Positions 23,901 to 35,763 of a stretch of DNA of 64,000 nucleotides are shown here, one piece after another. The stretch spans positions 1,550,001 through 1,614,000 of the forward strand of contig JASBNA010000003.1 in the NCBI GenBank assembly GCA_038087015.1, read 5' to 3'. Position numbers and translations under genes: made by a program. This DNA comes from Cerrena zonata (taxonomy: Eukaryota > Basidiomycota > Agaricomycetes > Polyporales > Cerrenaceae). The notes beneath the pieces were generated by a model, which did no database searches, had not been told where the DNA came from, and worked only from the letters and a program-made list of their open reading frames with translations. Every line of letters starts with the position of its first letter. The first letter of the stretch is position 1.

Positions 23901-24067
23901 GAGCTCCACTTCTGATATCCATCGCCCTCTTATTTCGGAGTCGAGCCTGAGAGCGGTAGGTATGCATATACTGATTCCAAACTGAGTTTTTACGTACGAC
24001 GTCTATTATAGACGGGCGGAGTGTCTAGGAATAAAGAGGGCATCGATGATGATAATGATACGGATTG
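20969..24067. other. 3.1-kb gap with no supportable gene
   Basis: Both strands contain only short, unrelated open frames. The longest, about 145 codons ending near 22723 on the plus strand, has no ATG at its start and no family resemblance. I found no obvious tandem repeat, inverted terminal repeat or transposase motif. It may be decayed mobile DNA or hold noncoding transcripts. Confidence 0.4.
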
Positions 24068-25346
24068 TTATGAAACGGCTGGACCGAACGTCTCCCACAC
24101 CAGGAAGGCGATGCCCCAAGGCCCGATCCTACCCAGTGTTCGCATCGCGGAGTGTAGTCGGCGCTGGAGAGAGGACGCATGTGCGTCGTTCAAATGCGAA
24201 GCAGGGGAAGGATTTCCGAAATAGGACCAGACACCCTCCTCCTTTACTTTACGTGTCAATATGGTAGCAATTGAATGGTGTTCCCTTCCAGCGATTAGGC
24301 GATCTATATGGACCGCCTTCCTCGCAGCATCCCAGGGCCTACTAACCATTTCATACGCTAGGCCAGCTCCAGCTCCACCAGAGACCAAGGTGATTGCATG
24401 CACAATTCGAGGAGTGTTGTTCTTGACAGAGCCGCTCTTCTCACATTGGCCTTCTGGAAATAGAACGGCCTCTGAAAATGTTCTTGCTCTGACAGATAAG
24501 CTCCGCGTCATTTCGAAGATTGAGAAGAAGAAAGCAAAACCTATGTTCTTCTATGAGAATCCGAATCCATCAGGACGAATTATTGAAAGACGGCCGTACC
24601 ACAAATATCCTTGCCGAAGCCCCACCCCCATCCATTCCATCCTCTGCCTGCCATCTCACCAACTTCTTTCATCCATTGCCTGACTTGACGAGCCTCGTGC
24701 AACTCGGCTTGAAGTGACGTGGGGGTGTCACTATTTCTTGTACCTTTGAAAACTTCTTTCCACGCATGAGACCAATTTACAGGAGAGCCGCCTTCCAGAA
24801 GAAATCGCACGTTCTCGGCGGGTGCCGCAAATACAGCTTGCATCCCACCAGCAGCTGCCCCTGAAAGCGCGGCAACGCAAAGGGGCGATGAAATGTGTGG
24901 CGTAAGAACATCTGATGTCTCCGCGTATGTAGCCCATAGTACCGATCCTAAGGTAAGGTTGACCAGCATAGGCGGTACAAAATGCTTTGGGAATACCATG
25001 AACTACATATTCAAAATCAGTTTAAGGACGTAATAGCTATATAGTTGGCAAATACATACCCCCTTCTCCCTTACGAGCCATGAGATGTAACGTGGAGACA
25101 ATTCCTTTCCGTGATGTGTGGCCAGCCCCCTAAGTATTTGCATCGTTGAGACTGAACAGTTGCCGTCCTGTTGGTCAGCTAGACGAAACATGAACTGTCA
25201 GGATACGAACATTTTGCAGGTCGAAGTAGTCGTGCAGGACGAGAGAAGTATAGTGCTATACTACGCGTCGCTGTTCTAGCAATCGCAGCGTACAGAGAGT
25301 TCCCCGCTTGCTCATTCTGACTACCATCAAGTTTCTGGCTGGACAT
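24068..25346 (-). CDS. Divergent mitochondrial carrier-family (SLC25-like) protein
   Basis: Carriers of this fold exchange metabolites across the inner mitochondrial membrane. The ATG at 25346 follows an in-frame stop directly, so it fixes the start. Exon 1 gives NSLYAAIARTATRSIALYFSRPARLLRPAK. After a short intron (GTTCGT...GTCTAG) come LRGLATHHGKELSPRYISWLVREKG and MVFPKHFVPPMLVNLTLGSVLW. Two degenerate carrier signatures of the P-x-[DE]-x-x-R type are visible: PAENVR within SGAAAGGMQAVFAAPAENVR, and PWDAAR within GGAGAGLAYEMVSRPWDAAR. The third repeat is not clear, so this is an atypical member, and the substrate cannot be guessed. The last exon ends FLVWETFGPAVS at 24068. Confidence 0.7.
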
Positions 25347-25645
25347 TCATGGGATTCGGACCTGACTTTGTGAGTCTGAACCGTAGAACCGTTCTGTAGC
25401 AAACAGTCGATGCCAGAGAGCAAGCTGACCGTGTCAAATCAAGTTTGAATGGTCATATTCATTCTGACGATCGCGAATGATCGGCCGTGATCGGTTCCCT
25501 GTATGGCAATCATTCCTTCTCAATCGTCCAGGCTTGAACTATTACTAGCAGTTTTTGACCCTGCACTTCCTTCGACGACGACTCAGAAAGGTTTGGCTTC
25601 AATCTCAGAAATTAATGGAAGAGAGCTGAATATATCAATCAGAAT

Positions 25646-26556
25646 ATGGCACTTCCTTCGCTTTCCAGACATCTGACCTATGGTACTCGACGGGTGATGT
25701 CGACTGCTGTCAGCAACGTAACCACAAGAACTACCCTGAAAGACTTTTCTTTCATTCCTAATCTCTTCTCTGAAAGCGAACAGAAGATCCTTATATCTTC
25801 CTCCCTACAGAAACTCGACTCTGCAGAACGTAGAGAGTTCCGGCGACGCCGCAAAGAGTACTTCAAGCAACGGTCAACTGACGATGCCTCCTCCTCTCAC
25901 CTCAATGACCTGTTTCTTCCTGATAACTTTTATTCATTTGAAGAGGTATCTTATATCACTCGGTCCGCCCATTGTCACTAATTCTTTCTTTGGTAAGGGT
26001 CATTATGACGGCGTCATCCGTAATTACAGAGAAATGCATGTTTCCTCGTGGCCTGAAGAATACCCGGAGATGCCTTCACTCCTGGATCGACTGAAGTCAG
26101 TACACCCTGATGAGCCTACACAGACGCATATACTACATCTAGCTTCTGACGGTGAAATATTGGTGGGCTCAAATTGGTTATGACTAAAGCAACAAAAACT
26201 GACGCACCCCCAGCCTCATATCGACAATCTGCAAGCTAGTGGTTCATGGATCCTCGGCGTGAGCTTAGGCTCCTCAAGGATCCTACGGATAGAAAACGTT
26301 GATGATCCCACTGATGTACACGAACTTATGCTGCCCTCCGGGAGCGTGTACCTGCAACGGTGAGCCTACCACAGTCACCCAATGTGATGACAAGGTAACA
26401 TGAACATTGAACATATCAGGGACTCCACACGGTATAGTTATAAACATTCTATCCTCAAGGGAGGTACGGATCCTGAGACATCAGGTCAACGTTTGAGTAT
26501 TATGATTAGAGTAAGCTTGCACCCCTAGCATACAAAGCACGGAACTAATTTAGTGA
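25646..26556 (+). CDS. ALKBH7-like 2-oxoglutarate/Fe(II) dioxygenase (AlkB family)
   Basis: ALKBH7 is the mitochondrial AlkB homologue; in animals it is tied to programmed necrosis and lipid metabolism, while its fungal role is unclear. The N-terminus (about 25 residues) is basic and Ser/Thr-rich, like a presequence. FSFIPNLFSESEQKILI opens the domain. After introns come YDGVIRNYREMHVSSWPEE and PSLLDRLKSVHPDEPTQTHILHLASDGEIL. The iron site HID follows in PHIDNLQASGSWILGVSLGSSRILRIE, then LPSGSVYLQRDSTRYSYKHSIL with the distal His, and RLSIMIR with the 2-oxoglutarate Arg. All three metal ligands are present. The last junction places the stop at 26554-26556, immediately after the acceptor; this end is less certain. 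Confidence 0.8.
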
Positions 26557-26738
26557 TAGAACCTCTTTCGAGGGTGATCGTGCGGTGACGTAGCATCACT
26601 ACACCGTATACCTTTACGAACAATGTAGTCTATAGATTTAGATAATCAGTACTCTCACAAAAGTGGCTTATGCGCTCTTAGACTGGCAATCTGGTGTAAA
26701 AATGTAGTATACAAGAATGATGCCATACGTTATCTGGC

Positions 26739-28513
26739 CTATTGTATAAGTGCTTTAACACACAAAGATACAAGGTCCTTCATGTTATCCCGAGTCCCAA
26801 ACAGTAATGAATAAATACCAATTGAGTAGCACGACATTGGATATCTAGAATATTGTTATCGAAGATGTCCACCTTAACGAGTTGGAGTAATGCCCATACC
26901 TTGCACAGAGTATTCGGTGTGTCGCGACACCTATCTCTTCTTGGGTTACTGCAGAGATGTCTTGCATAGAAAGCTGTGTAATTGCACCTCGAATTCGATG
27001 AATATGTTGAAGAACAGTTCCCGATCGTGATGCCCAGATACCGTCGAATCTCTCAACCGGGTCATTGCACAAAGTATCAGCAGTTATGAGAATCGTGCGT
27101 ACTCCTAAAGGTTCGAGCTGTTCCTTTAAATAGTCATGCGCCATAAGCGTAGCTCGCTCATATGGTGAATTATACGCTATAGGAGAATCAGAGATGATAC
27201 TGTTAGATGTCTCGATAAACTCACATCCGATACCTGACGTAACAGATATTACCCGACCTCCCGCCTCTGCAAGCATTTCGAGGTAATCTTGTACGAAGAG
27301 AATGGAATCCTTCAATGCATGTGCTGCTGTATCTGCCCACATAGAGGCTTGCGCTTTACTTGAGTCCAAAGGTGTTTTAAGAGCATTAGAGCCTCCTTCG
27401 TTACGTTGGTCTCCCGATCGTATGCGTCGGGTAGAAAAAGGAGTGCAGTCAAATGGAGTGAGCTATTTTCACAGAACGCATGGACGGTCTCTGCAGCACG
27501 ATGACGATCGGTGATAAGACGAGTGTTCACTATGATGGGAGCTACCATTCCCCAAGAGGATTCCTTCCTTTTGTGCCATTCATACACGAGCTGTAACGCG
27601 AATCGTGTGAATTGCGGACCTCGTGATACTACCTAATGTATACATGGGAAGTTGGAACTTACATTGGCTGTTGGAGACGTAGGTTGGCTAGAGTCCTGAG
27701 TAGCTTGGCAGCATAAGACGAAGACCGTGTATCCTAGTTTCGAAAGTTGTAATGCCGTGTGTGTCTGTATATCTGTCCCGAGGTTAGGCGTATGCAGTGT
27801 TTTCGGAGGCCGCGTTGACTAGCTTACCGGCTTTCCCGCCAATCAGGACTAGAGCACTCTTCTTGCGCTCATATACTCCACTTGGTCGTAGACCGAGCCA
27901 TACAGAGAAGAGATAGAAAATATTTGCTGTCACAAAATCCACGAATTTGAGGAGAATGGATAGATATCGCACTATCCAACGAAGCCCGATAGATAGAGAT
28001 ACAGCGAAGCTGGCTTATTGAATGAGATCTGGGTTTCAAAGCAACAAGGATACTGCTAGAATACATACATAGAGGAGACAAGGGCTGACACTACCATGTT
28101 TAAACTTTCGGTTGAAGATGCCTGAGTGATAGGTTGACAAGCATCCGGGGTGAATTTGTAGGTTAAATGTTGTGAAAGAGAGTAGCTAGTTTGTGACGAA
28201 CATGGCACTGGTAAAAGAAGAAAGATGACTCCTAGGACCCAACTAGCAAATGAGTCTTGTCCTCGGGTGACCCTAAAATGGTTTGAGACAAGACTACTAG
28301 ACGGGTATTCTATTTCTGGAAGACCATGTCCACAAATGGAGTCATAGTGCCTTAAACGGGATATTGCAGTAATGTCCCATCATCCTCGTATAATTGATTC
28401 TATTGTGAGATATATAGTCGCGTGAACATTGGCGATACATGTATTATAGAAGTGATACAAGAATCATCATTAACATACGTAAACATGTCATCCGAAACAT
28501 TACAGTTGGTCAT
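26739..28513 (-). CDS. Membrane-anchored SDR/Rossmann-like protein, probably DUF1776 family
   Basis: I place it with the fungal DUF1776 family from its layout; the function is unknown. The middle and C-terminal parts are clear: a hydrophobic stretch (IVRYLSILLKFVDFVTANIFYLFSVWLG), beta1-like KKSALVLIGGKAG, then LGYTVFVLCC, YEWHKRKESSWGMVAPIIVN, LLFLPDAYDRE, FVQDYLEMLAEAGGRVISVTSG, and SPYERATLMAHDYLKEQLEPLGVRTILI. The SDR Tyr-xxx-Lys pair is not preserved. A last exon after TCTAG near 26851 gives YPMSCYSIGIYSLL and the stop at 26739-26741. Upstream, an open stretch from about 28345 (ICGHGLPEIEYP) may join a small exon starting at an ATG at 28513, so the N-terminus is uncertain. One frame change near 27380 needs either a roughly 50-nt intron ending TTGAAG or an indel. 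Confidence 0.5.
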
Positions 28514-28611
28514 GGAATCTAGTGATACAACGTATATCGGTACATCCTGAAATAGCGCATGTAGATTTCCCTGGCGAAAATCCTTTTGAAGTGAGTGCAA
28601 TATGGTTACAG

Positions 28612-31600
28612 CTTAAACAGCGACTTCGACAGGCTTTGACTTGGTCAAGTTGCTGGCGGGCGGGATGAAGACCCTTTTCTTGATACCGCCGGCGGCAGGG
28701 AGACGGGTTGCACCGTTCATGAGCCAAGCGTCGACCTCAGCAGCAGCACCACGTCCCTCACTATCAACAATGCGTCAGATTCGTCTCCAAAGTAATAAAA
28801 GTCATTATGACTGACTGGATACCCCAAACAATCAAAGATTGACCACGACGACAGTCACCAGCGGCGAAAACGCCCTCGACGTTAGTTGAGTATCGCTAAA
28901 TCCCTGTTAGGTAGATAGTAAAGGTACGGAAACACATGGGCGCACCTTGTGAGGGGTTTGGATGTTTGATCTAGCATCTTGATTAACACCCAATGACTTG
29001 ATGACGTCGGATTCAGGACCAAGGAAACCAAGCGCCAAGAACACAAGCTGGGCAGGGAAGAATTTCTCAGAGCCTGGAATCTCCTCCATCTTCCATCGTC
29101 CGCCACTATCCTTCGTCCACTCCACGCGAACTGCAAATTATATCAGTGAGTTATCAGTTGGCTGGTAGTATGTCTCGAGCCCATACCTGTGTTAAGACCC
29201 TTCAACTTCCCTTCCTCATCGACAACAAAGTCTTTAGTAGAGATGCAATATTCACGAGGATCTATGCAGCGAGTTAGTTAAGAACGTGTGTATTTTCCTC
29301 AAGAAACGCACCATTGCCGAAGTGAGCGGCAACTTCAGTGTGACCATAATCAGTCCTGAAGATACGAGGCCACTGTGGCCATGGGTTATCTCTGCCTCGG
29401 GCCGCGGATGGTTTGGGAAGGAGTTCGAAGTTGACGACGGACTTCGCGCCGTGACGCATAGAAGTACCGATACAATCATTACCTGTATCACCACCACCGA
29501 TGACGATGACATCCTTGCCCTTGGAGTTGATATAAGTGCTGTCCTGCAACTCAGAGTCCAAGAGGGACTTCGTGTTGAGCTAAAAACATAGAGATCAGTA
29601 AAAAAAAGGAATAACATTCACTCGTGCCCACGCAGAACCCACCTGGAGGTACTCCATGGCAAAATGAATACCATCTGCTTGTCGATTAGGGATCCTGAGA
29701 TCTCGAGGCCAGGTTGCACCGGTACAAACGATGACAGCATCGTTCTCTGCTTTGAGTTGGTTCGGGTCCAAATCCCTACCAACGTGCGTGTTGGGCACAA
29801 ACGTCTAGAGTGTTGTATGAGGTGACCGTTGAACATGATTAGGGTCAAAAGTACGTACCACACCCTCGGCGGCCATCAGGTCGAGACGACGTTGAACAAT
29901 GGCTTTGTCGAGTTTCATGCTGTCAAGCTGTCAGCAACCATATGGAATGAGGATATAGAAATAGACCTACTTGGGAATACCGTACATGAGAAGACCACCC
30001 ATGCGGTCATTGCGGTCGTAAACGGTCACATAATGTCCAGCCTTGTTGAGCTGGTCAGCACATGCAAGTCCAGACGGGCCCGAACCTATGATAGCAACTC
30101 GTTTTCCAGTGCGGAATCGAGGGGGGTTTGGTTGCATCCAACCCATCTCGAAGCCCTGCGGAGACATGCATATTAATTTTCATCTATCTATTAGAGTTAT
30201 GGGAATTTGCGTACCTTGTCAATTATGGCACACTCGATGCTTTTGATACCGACAGGTTGCTCGTTGATACCAAGGACACAAGCACCCTCGCAAGGTGCAG
30301 GGCAAACTCGACCTGTGAACTCGGGGAAGTTATTTGTCAAGAGAAGGCGGTTCAGGGCATCTTGCCATTGTCCCTTGAAGACTAGGTCGTTCCACTTGGG
30401 AATGACATTGGAAATAGGACAGCCCGAATCAGATTGACAGAAAGGAACACCACAGTCCATGCAACGGGCAGATTGGTAGTTCAATTCGGACTCGGTAAGT
30501 CTCGTGGATATTTCCTTCCAGTCCTTGACACGCTTGCGAGGAGGACGATAAGTCTCAGTGAGTCGTTTGTATTTCATGAAACCACGTGTCTTGTCTAATT
30601 TCTGAGCACGTTGTTTGGTAGTAGCATCGTCCACGAGTGAGTCTTCCATATCTACAACAGAGGCCTCGAGGCGATGCTTAGATGCGGAACGGCTGGGATG
30701 GACAGATGGCACTGGAGTATCCTTCGCACGGAGGACTTCCTCGATCTCACCAGATGCAAGATCAATCTGGCTCGCAGTCCGTGAGGGAACTAGATCAATT
30801 ACACTTTGACGCATCTTCTCCTCCTTGGCCTTGATTGCCTCTTCCTCGAGGACACGCTTGTAGTCAAAGGGCATAACACGTACGAAGAGAGGAAGTAAAT
30901 GATGGAAGTCATGAAGGACACGGTCGGCAACCTCTGATCCGGTGAAATGACGATGGTCCTCAATCATGCCACGAAGCTCAGCAATCTCGCGAGGATCAAT
31001 CACCTTTCCAAGTTCAACCATTTCCTGATTCACCTTGGAGGCGAAGGTATGGGCAGTGTCGAGGACGTAAGCAATACCACCACTCATACCGGCAGCGAAG
31101 TTACGACCAGTAGTACCAAGAACAACGACACGACCACCAGTCATGTACTCACAACCGTGGTCACCCGTACCCTCGACGACAGCACGAGCACCAGAGTTAC
31201 GAACAGCGAAACGTTCAGCAGCAATACCGCGGAAGAATGCCTCTCCAGACGTAGCACCGTAGAGACAAACATTACCGATGATGATATTTTCTTCGGCCTT
31301 GAAGGTTGATTGCTTGGGTGGGTAGACAATGAGACGACCACCAGATAGACCCTTGCCGACGTAGTCGTTAGCATCACCTTCGAGCTCGATAGTGATACCA
31401 GGGGCGAGGAAGGCACCAAGGGATTGGCCAGCAGAACCCTTCATGTTGATGTGAATAGTATCTCGGGGAAGACCTTCTTCACCATATAGCTTAGAGACTC
31501 TGTATGACAAAGACGTTCCGAGCGCACGATCAGTGTTGGTGACGTCACATTCGATGTGGACGGGAAGTCCCTTGGTGAGGGCAGGCTCAGACTCGTCGAT

Positions 31601-34600
31601 GAACTTGTTATCAAGACGGATGTAGAGTTTGTGATCCTGGGCACGAACTCGGTGAGTGGCAGCACCAGGACGCATTTGCCAAGCAGGGGTAAGGACAGCA
31701 GACAGGTCAAGGTGAGCGGTCTTCGGAGTGCGGAGCTTCTCATTAACCTTCAGCATGTCTGCACGACCAACCATCTCGTTAATGGTACGGAAGCCGAGCT
31801 TAGCCATGATGGCACGAAGATCTTCAGCGATATAATAGAAGAAGTTAATGACTTGCTCGGGTTGACCAGCGAACTTAGCACGAAGCTGAGGATCTTGCGT
31901 GGCAATACCAACAGGGCAAGTATTCACTGTATAACAGATTGGCGAGATGAATAGATGCGAAATACTAAATGAATGAGTGGTGACTTACGATGACATTTCC
32001 TCATCATGATACAACCCATCGCGATCAAGGGAGTAGTAGCAAAGCCCCACTCTTCTGCTCCAAGCATACAAGCGATGGCAATATCGCGTCCGGTACGGAC
32101 TTGACCGTCAGTCTGAACAGGTAACACGACCACGCAGGTCATTGAGAACGAGTGTCTGATGGGTTTCAGCAAGACCAAGCTCCCAAGGAAGACCAGCATG
32201 CTTGATACCAGTCCAACGAGAAGCACCAGTACCACCATCGTGACCTGCGATAAGAATGTGATCTGCCTTGGCTTTGGCAACACCACTAGCGACGATACCG
32301 ACACCAACCTCAGAGACAAGTTTGACAGAGACTCGAGCACGAGGGTTCGAGCACTTCAAATCATAAATGAGCTGTTTGAGGTCCTCAATAGAGTAGATGT
32401 CATGGTGAGGGGGAGGGGAGATGAGACCAACACCGGCCGTCGAATGACGAGTACGAGCGATCGAAGTCGAGACCTTGTGTCCGGGCAATTCACCACCTTC
32501 ACCGGGCTTCGCACCCTGCGCCATCTTGATCTGAAGCTCATCGGCATCTGCGAGGTAATTTGAGGTAACACCGAATCGACCAGAAGCAACCTGCTTAATG
32601 GCTGATCTCATAGTATCGCCATTGTTCAACACCTGGGAACGTTCGGCGTCTTCGCCTCCTTCACCAGTGTTGGACTTTCCACCCAGTCGGTTCATTGCGA
32701 TCGCCAGGGTCGAATGAGCTTCCATCGAGATGGAACCGTAGGACATAGCTCCAGTCACGAAACGGCGAACGATCTCGTTCCAAGGCTCGACCTGTTCGAT
32801 AGGTATCGGGGTTGTACTTTCGTATCGGAAATCAAGAAGGCCGCGGAGATGAACCGCAGTAGCCTGCTCGTTCGCATTCTTGGCATACGCCTCGTAAGCC
32901 GCTTGGTTCTTCTCTCGGACAGCATCCTGCAGACTAGCAATACCAAAAGGATCGTTGATGTGGGCCTCCCCACCATCACGCCAATGATACTCGCCAGATT
33001 CCGGCATTCCAGGGGGAATAATAGTTTCTCGAGAAGGCCATCCACGTTCATGTAATTCAAACGCATCAAGAGCTAGGAGATCGAAGGTGGCACCTTGTAC
33101 ACGACTTGCGGTTCCGGTAAAACAAATATCGACGACTTCGGCATGCAAGCCGAGAGCTTCGAAGATCTGCGCTCCTTTATAGGATTGTAGGGTAGAGATA
33201 CCCATCTTCGACATAACTTTCATGATACCTCCGTCGACAGAGTGTCGATAATTAGCAACAAGCTCATCAACCGTTTGTTGATCCTTGATACTGCACGAGT
33301 AAACAAAATTCAGATAACCATGGTCGATCTAAGAGTAAAAGTTTACTCACAGCCCTTCACGGAGGATCTTGTGAATACACTCCATGATCAGCCAGGGACA
33401 GATCGCATCAGCACCATAGCCGAGGAGGACACAGAGGTGGTGGACATCGCGAGCCTCTGCGGTCTCGATCATAAGGGCAACTTTGGCACGCTTCTTCTGA
33501 GTGACGAGATGATGGTGAACGCCACCGCAGGCCACAAGAGCAGACAATGCAACACGGCTGGGGCCGACAGCGCGATCAGAAAGGATAATGACTTTCATGC
33601 CGTCCTCGATAGCTTGAGTGGCCTCACTGCAGACTCGCTCGAGGGCGAGTTTGTAGCCTGGAAGACCATGTTCCTTGGGGAAAGTAATATCGATAGTGAC
33701 TGAAGGCCATGTTGGGTATGCGTACTTCAGGTTCTTCATAGCGTTCATCTCTTGCATCGAAAGAATGGGGGACTTGAGAAGAATACGATGACACTGTTCA
33801 GGTTTCATCTCGAGGAGGTTGCCCTCCGGACCGACGTAGGCCTCTAGAGACATGACGATATTTTCACGAATGGGATCGATAGGAGGGTTGGTGACTTGAG
33901 CGAAAAGCTGACGGAAATAGTCGTAAATGAGACGAGGCTGAGTAGACATACACGCCAAAGGAGCATCGTTGCCCATGGAACCGAGTGCCTCTTTACCGTC
34001 GGTGACCATAGGAATCATAAGAAGATTGAGTTGTTCAACTGTGAATCCAAAAGCAAGGAGCTTAGGGTCGGTGCTGAGTGAAAATTCGTCAATAGTTGGC
34101 GAGACGGACTGCGAGCGCATGACACGCTTGACGATGTTGGGTAGAAGGATCATGTGGGTTTCGATCCATGATGCGAAGTTCTGCTTACGAGCGGTGTTGC
34201 GCTTGAGTTCCTTGTCGTCGACGATACGACCTTCGCCAGTGTCAACGAGAAGCATACGACCAGGTTTGAGACGACCCTTGGAAACAACCTTCTCTGGAGG
34301 AATGAAGACGGCTCCGACCTCGGAAGCGCAGACGATGATGTCCTCGCTCGTAACAACGTAGCGGCAAGGTCGAAGACCATTACGGTCAAGATTAGCACCG
34401 CAGAAACGACCATCACTGAAAGCGAAGAGTGCAGGGCCATCCCATGGCTCCATCAGACAAGCAGCCCAATTATAAAACGCTTTTTTCTCGGGCTCCATGA
34501 TGTCATTACCCTGCCAAGCTTCTGGAATAAGCATCATGACCGCTTCTGGAAGAGTAAGAACGCCGTTGACAGTAAGCAACTCGAGGACATTATCAAAGGC

Positions 34601-35763
34601 CGCAGAATCGGAGCCGCCCGACTCGATAACAGGGTATAAAAGATCGAGTTGATCACCGAAGTGTGAAGATGCAAGGACGCCTTCACGGGCGCGCATCCAG
34701 TTCTTGTTACCACGAACGGTGTTAATCTCACCTACGTTGACGCATTCAGACGGTTTCGGAGATAGTGGCCTGATATCGACATCACGTACCGTTGTGAGCA
34801 GCCCATCTCATTGGTTGGGCACGATCCCAACTAGGGAATGTATTCGTAGAGAATCGAGAGTGTACAAGCGTGAAGTGCGATCGGTATAAAACATGGTTGA
34901 GATCGTGGTAGTAGTTGTAGACTTGCGGTGGAGAAAGTTGACCTTTGTACACAATGTTCTTCGAAGATAAAGAACACACGTAAAAGCCTTTCGAGAGTGT
35001 ACTTTATACAAAAACAAAAAAAAACAAGTCCGGTGCATTCAGCTAAGGGCTTACTTCGTGAGAAAAGTAAAACCACAAACATGCTGTGTGTTGCGTGCTT
35101 ACGCAAAATGTAAAGCTGACATTCGAAGTGCGTTGCGTCGAATGCACCATTACGAGCAGTATTACCATCGCCGTAAGATGAGCGGAGAACAACAAATGGT
35201 TGCAAAATAGCAGGTTCTTTGCTTGCCGCAGCCGGACCGAGAATTGTTCCATCAGTGGGAACTTCTCGCCATCCTAAAACTCTGAGACCGAGATCTTCTG
35301 CGACTTTGGAAAATACAGCTTGTTGCTTTTGAAGACCGACTGGGTCGTTTGGCTTGAAGAATACATTACCAACGGCGTACTGACCGGGCTCAGGTAGTTC
35401 GCAGCCGATGTCTCTCTCAGCCTCACGCTTAAAGAAGAGATGAGGGATGCCAGTCATGACACCTGCGCCATCACCATCTCGACTGTCTGCACCAGTAGCA
35501 CCACGGTGGGTCATCGCACAGAGGAGTTGACGAGCATCGGAGACAATCTTGTGGGACTGTTCACCCTTGATGTGACAAATGAAGCCTACACCACAGGAAT
35601 CTTTCTCGTATTCGTTGTCGTACAGACCCTGCTTAGCGGGCAAAGTAGATGCCCAGGAAGAGGGATCGCGCTCGACGGCATGGAAGCCCTCGCCAAGCGG
35701 CTCGTTTTCGATTTGCGATACAGAAGTATTGGATAGGACAGGAGAAGCACAATCAGCGGCCAT
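28612..35763 (-). CDS. GLT1: Glutamate synthase (GOGAT), fused NAD(P)H-dependent enzyme
   Basis: It makes two glutamates from glutamine and 2-oxoglutarate. The start [10 protein letters not shown] at 35763 begins a propeptide; the amidotransferase nucleophile is Cys57 in [15 protein letters not shown]. The class-II glutaminase and central domain follow (33347-34696). The FMN/Fe-S synthase domain holds [17 protein letters not shown] and [36 protein letters not shown] and [13 protein letters not shown], then the GXGXG barrel with [13 protein letters not shown]. The C-terminal NAD(P)H part has CMDCGVPFC, the FAD motif [17 protein letters not shown] and the pyridine nucleotide motif [13 protein letters not shown], ending KSKPVEVAV at 28612. 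About ten short introns. The frame breaks at 32113-32125, where one extra base separates DLRGRV from QTDGQ; the protein then continues in another frame. Confidence 0.95.

Noticed and set aside
25263..25268. Other ACGCGT sites (also near 18985, 19171, 22122, 39659, 49268)
   Set aside because: They are mostly single sites, some inside coding sequence, without clusters or an S-phase gene next to them; expected by chance at this frequency.
32105..32130. Very short intron to explain the GLT1 frame break
   Set aside because: The only GT...AG pair in place is 21 nt apart, too short to splice, and its phase leads to a stop.
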